A DNA stretch of 64,000 nt from Palaemon carinicauda. Its lineage: Eukaryota; Arthropoda; Malacostraca; Decapoda; Palaemonidae. The first letter of the stretch is position 1; each line of letters begins with the position of its first letter. The stretch lies in NCBI RefSeq assembly GCF_036898095.1, contig NC_090729.1, forward strand, positions 62,957,282 to 63,021,281. Reading direction: 5' to 3'. The notes below the pieces were generated by a model. It made no database searches, was not told the DNA's origin, and saw only the letters and a program-made list of their open reading frames with translations. Shown here one piece after another: positions 60,958-64,000 of this stretch. A program made the position numbers and the translations under genes.

Positions 60958-62841
60958 ATGACTTGTGCTGCAGTCTTCTGCAATACCAAAAGTGAGTATT
61001 TTTACTGTCATAATACTTGCAGGTTTCATGCCCCCTGTAATATTATTTCCGAATCCCTACATTATTGGAACCCGCAGGTTTGCACTATATGTCGGACATC
61101 AATGTCCAAAGGTTTCGAGAATCCCAAGTCTATAGAGACTAGGGATACAGCTCAATACAAATTACGCAACTGGATAAGAGGCTTCCAGAAACTCTCTCCG
61201 GGACCTTACCTACCTAATGATAGGATGCGTAAGCTACTATTTCCGAAGGCAAGTAAGGAAATAGTGGTGCCTCAGGCACTAATTACATCCCCCAATGGCC
61301 AAATAGCCTTTGGGAAGGAGGGCAGGAAGGGCCCGGGGGTAGAAGGGGAAAATGTCGAGTCGGAATTGCCTCCGCCTATGCCAGCTCTAGAGCCATTGAC
61401 GTCGACATCTTCGTCTTCTAGCGCCCTATTAGATAGAATGGAACAATTATGCGCCCAAGTGAATAATCTAATAGAGAGCTTTCGTAAACAAAATGAAAAG
61501 CAGGAAGTAAAATGCAAGATAGAGCCTCGCAAAGCTTCTCTTGTCGCTTCCCAAGAGTCATTCAAACGACCCACGGATCAAGACCTTCCGACATGCTCTA
61601 AAACCAATCCCTGGAGGTTTGCGGAGCTGATGCTGATTTTGAATGGCAAACTCTACATCTTGGAGAAGTTGGGTGCTGTTCCTTTGGACAAAATTCAATT
61701 TTGGCCAAGGTTTGATGCTTTCCCTAATTTTTTTGTTCGACTAAGGTAAGAACCAAAGTCAAGAAAAGGAACGGAATCGAAGGAGGTCATGATTCTCGAC
61801 CATAAGAAGGCACAGGCTATCCTGTCAAGTCGCCTGAAAAAGGCGGGTCACTCGGAGTCGAGGGTATTCTCACTGGATAACAGGCACCCTTCCATTCTTG
61901 CTCTTGCTTCAATCTCATTCCCCTTTATGGGGAAGGCATTTAAATCTGTTGCCAAGGCAGTGGAGGCGAGTAGGCCATGTCCTGCACTCAAGGAGTGCAA
62001 GCCTCTGTCACCAGCCTTTCCCAGACAGGAGAAGGACTGGAAGGAAGTCCATTTAACTTTTTCAGTAGGAAGATTAGATGCGGATGTCGCCAGTTGACAA
62101 TTTAATGAACGTCTCCCTAAACTATCCGAGTTTCTCTTGTATAATGAATAAGAGACAAAGGAGAGACTTGCAGCCTCCCTTTCTCTACAAAACTACATAG
62201 AGTTGTGTTCAACCTATCAAAATACCACAGACATGCTCATGGTCTTAGCCAAAATGCATATGGCTGTCTTAGTGAAGGACCTTTACGCCTTTATGAAGGC
62301 TAGGAGAGCATGTAGAGAGTTTGTGTTCGCTGCTGCAACAGTGAAACACGAAACAAGGAAGCTAATATCTTCCAACATCTGGGGTAAAGACCTCATCCCA
62401 GACAAGGTAGTTAGGAAAGTGATTAAGAGCGCCACCATGGAGAACATAAGTCTTTTCCAAAAGTGGGGCATCCTTTCAAAGAGAAAATCTTCCATGGTTG
62501 TGGGTACCCAACCTAAAAAGAAGACGAGAAATGCTGGAAATATCCAGGCTGTTTAACAACATCCCACTGTTCCAATGACCACGGTGCCACAGGCAGGTGG
62601 TCAAAAGTTTAAACCTACTGATTATTTGAAGCATGAAGATGCTTCTGGTAAGAGGGAGGTCCCTTCAAGATCGTCGGACCTTCGATCCTTGGGTCCAAGG
62701 CGTAATCAAGATGGGACTATGAATGGAAACAGAAATATCTCAACCATCATTTCCTTACCTTCTCCTACAATCCAAAAGCCTCCTGGAGGAGTATACCTGA
62801 GAGCTCTAGAGCATACAGGTGGTAAGGAAACTATAGTTCAT
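60958..62841 (+). pseudogene. DIRS-C gag-like protein, one frame with four stops
   Basis: Start ATG 60958 by homology with DIRS-B. N-terminal Cys/His domain (C3, C8, C17, H24, C27, W37, C42, C45), linker, coiled-coil-like stretch (MEQLCAQVNNLIESFRKQNE), and then the conserved central and C-terminal blocks (LGAVPLDKIQFWPRFDAFPN; KAVEASRPCPALKECKPLSP; FMKARRACREFVFAAATVKH). A single reading frame is kept throughout, with stops at about 61747, 62095, 62149 and 62554. It is probably the best template for the family's gag. A nucleocapsid role is inferred. Confidence 0.88.
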
Positions 62842-62849
62842 TGAGTTCC

Positions 62850-64000
62850 AGGGAAGGCTGTTTTGTGTTCACGAGAAGGACTCAAGAAATCTTGGAGTCA
62901 TTCTGAACTTGTCACCACTCAACAAGTTCATATAAAACAGCAAGTTCAGAATGTTAATCCTTCTGAACATATAAACCTTGTTTCAAAAAGGGGTGTTCAT
63001 AGTCTTGTCAGACCTGAAAGGTGTTCTTTGACAACTTCCAGTCAATCACCCCCTCCCCTCCTATCTAGGATTCAAGTTACAGATAGTAACGTACATCCTA
63101 GGAAAGATACGTGTCAGACTAGACACAGTCCTAAATATCTTCATAGGATTAGCAGACTTAGTCATGTAAAAACCAAGCCTAGAAATGGTTCAGGCAACAA
63201 TGTACCTGGACGAGAGGCTGGGGTGGGCAACACCCGAAGTGGCTGGTCTATGTGCATCCAAGGAAATGACCCGGTTCCCGGGACATCGCGGATGCAAGAT
63301 AAGCTTCTAGAAGTCTCGATTCTCTCCAGCTCAAAGGTTTCAATGGCTGAAAAATCATTGAAGCCTGTGGTCACATCAACTCTCCTTTCCCTTGGGAATA
63401 TGAAAGGAGATCGCAAGGTCGGTCAAGAGACTCAGGTAATCAGTCAGATTTCCAAGACGCTAACAGGGAGAAGCTCTGAACTCTCCCCAGTTCGCAATAG
63501 TGACAGACCTAGTACTAAGAGCACAGCGGAAAGATACGTCAACAGCCTGGAGAAAATACGCATCAAACGCTTGAAGAGATCTAAAAAGACCGATATCTGT
63601 ACCTCTTTAATCGCTTCTCTAACAAAAGTCAAAGCCCGAAAGTCCCAAGACTATGCTGGTCCTATCATGAGTGGGGAAGCTCTCTCCACACAGATCAGAC
63701 TTCCTACGACTGATCTGGGACACCGAAGCGATAATGAGATATCGCAATCGACAATGCTAAGGAACATTTCATACAGTCTAGGTGAAGTTAACCATATCTT
63801 TCTTAAAGGGATGGCACCTGTCAGCAGTGCATATACAATTGATCCACAATGTGACAGTGGATGCTCTATTTCAATTCAAGCCAATAGAGTTGGAATGGTC
63901 CATGGACACAGACCTATTCCCTCCCAGATGGGAACAAGTCCCGAAACTGCAGATAAGACCTCTTCATCACGAGCGTCTTCAAGAAGCTACCTCGATATGT
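62850..64000 (+). pseudogene. DIRS-C reverse transcriptase / RNase H relic, partial
   Basis: The RT frame begins near 62667 (LQDRRTFDPWVQGVIK) and shows FQGRLFCV, NLGVILNLSPLNKFI, VLSDLKGVL (motif A), FIGLADLV, MYLDERLGWATPEVAG (YLDE where YLDD is usual), KSRFSPAQRFQWL and WSHQLSFPLG, separated by at least eight stops. At the window end ELEWSMDTDLFPPRWEQVPK is the final RNase H block, with a one-base insertion at the DLF motif that follows. A different frame, in phase with gag, is free of stops from 62845 to the window end. Confidence 0.85.

Overview
This window is eukaryotic, AT-rich and intron/repeat-like, with no bacterial operon structure and no host gene that I can recognise. The dense mix of DIRS-type tyrosine-recombinase retrotransposons, several Ty3/gypsy lineages, hAT, piggyBac-like and Tc1/mariner elements, LINE relics and very long (AT)n arrays is what I would expect of a decapod crustacean (shrimp, crayfish or crab). 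One short repeat near 42.5 kb also resembles, from memory, an interspersed repeat seen in decapod sequences. The species assignment is inference.

Layout. 1-1852: leader and gag of a DIRS element (DIRS-1), cut by a Ty3/gypsy LTR. 1853-7529: gypsy-1 (LTR, gag/protease, polypurine tract, LTR; pol deleted), whose gag is split by a 3.19-kb TTAA-flanked piggyBac-like element carrying a 5-unit, ~374-bp dimeric satellite. 7888-10510: fold-back element, gag start and LTR of gypsy-2 (minus strand), and an unlisted Ty1/copia integrase relic. 11384-11678: hAT MITE with perfect 8-bp target duplication. 12438-14812: 3' part of DIRS-D with its tyrosine recombinase. 14813-18990 and 46663-50335: two copies of a ~4-kb repeat ending in a LINE reverse transcriptase; copy 1 carries a 605-bp TIR element. 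19392-21630: hAT element with GTF2IRD2-like transposase relic and perfect 8-bp target duplication.

24180-35668: gypsy-3 (minus strand), with a ~1-kb repeat in its integrase and the whole of DIRS-A (28789-35354) in its protease region. DIRS-A has ~340-bp inverted terminal repeats and an internal complementary region that fuses the complements of both ends, the hallmark of DIRS elements. DIRS-B (35669-40344) abuts the remaining gypsy-3 gag and is cut by a 640-bp (AT)n array. A Tc1-like element (40986-42433) sits between (AT)n arrays; its transposase frame is intact but the second catalytic Asp is Asn. Further right are a gypsy-like RNase H relic (44 kb), a SINE (46.1 kb), a gypsy LTR/gag relic (51.6-52.3 kb), a short LTR element with both LTRs and only gag (53.0-54.5 kb), and DIRS-C (57748 to the window end).

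How the parts relate. DIRS coding order is gag, then RT/RNase H, then tyrosine recombinase, with the RT in a different frame from gag. Every copy here is broken, but the copies are broken in different places, so together they show the whole architecture. The points most worth following up are the satellite-bearing TTAA element, a long stop-free alternative frame over the DIRS RT region, a Cys/His domain at the start of the DIRS gag, and the modular GC-rich DIRS leader in which an (AT)n array has grown from a short seed.
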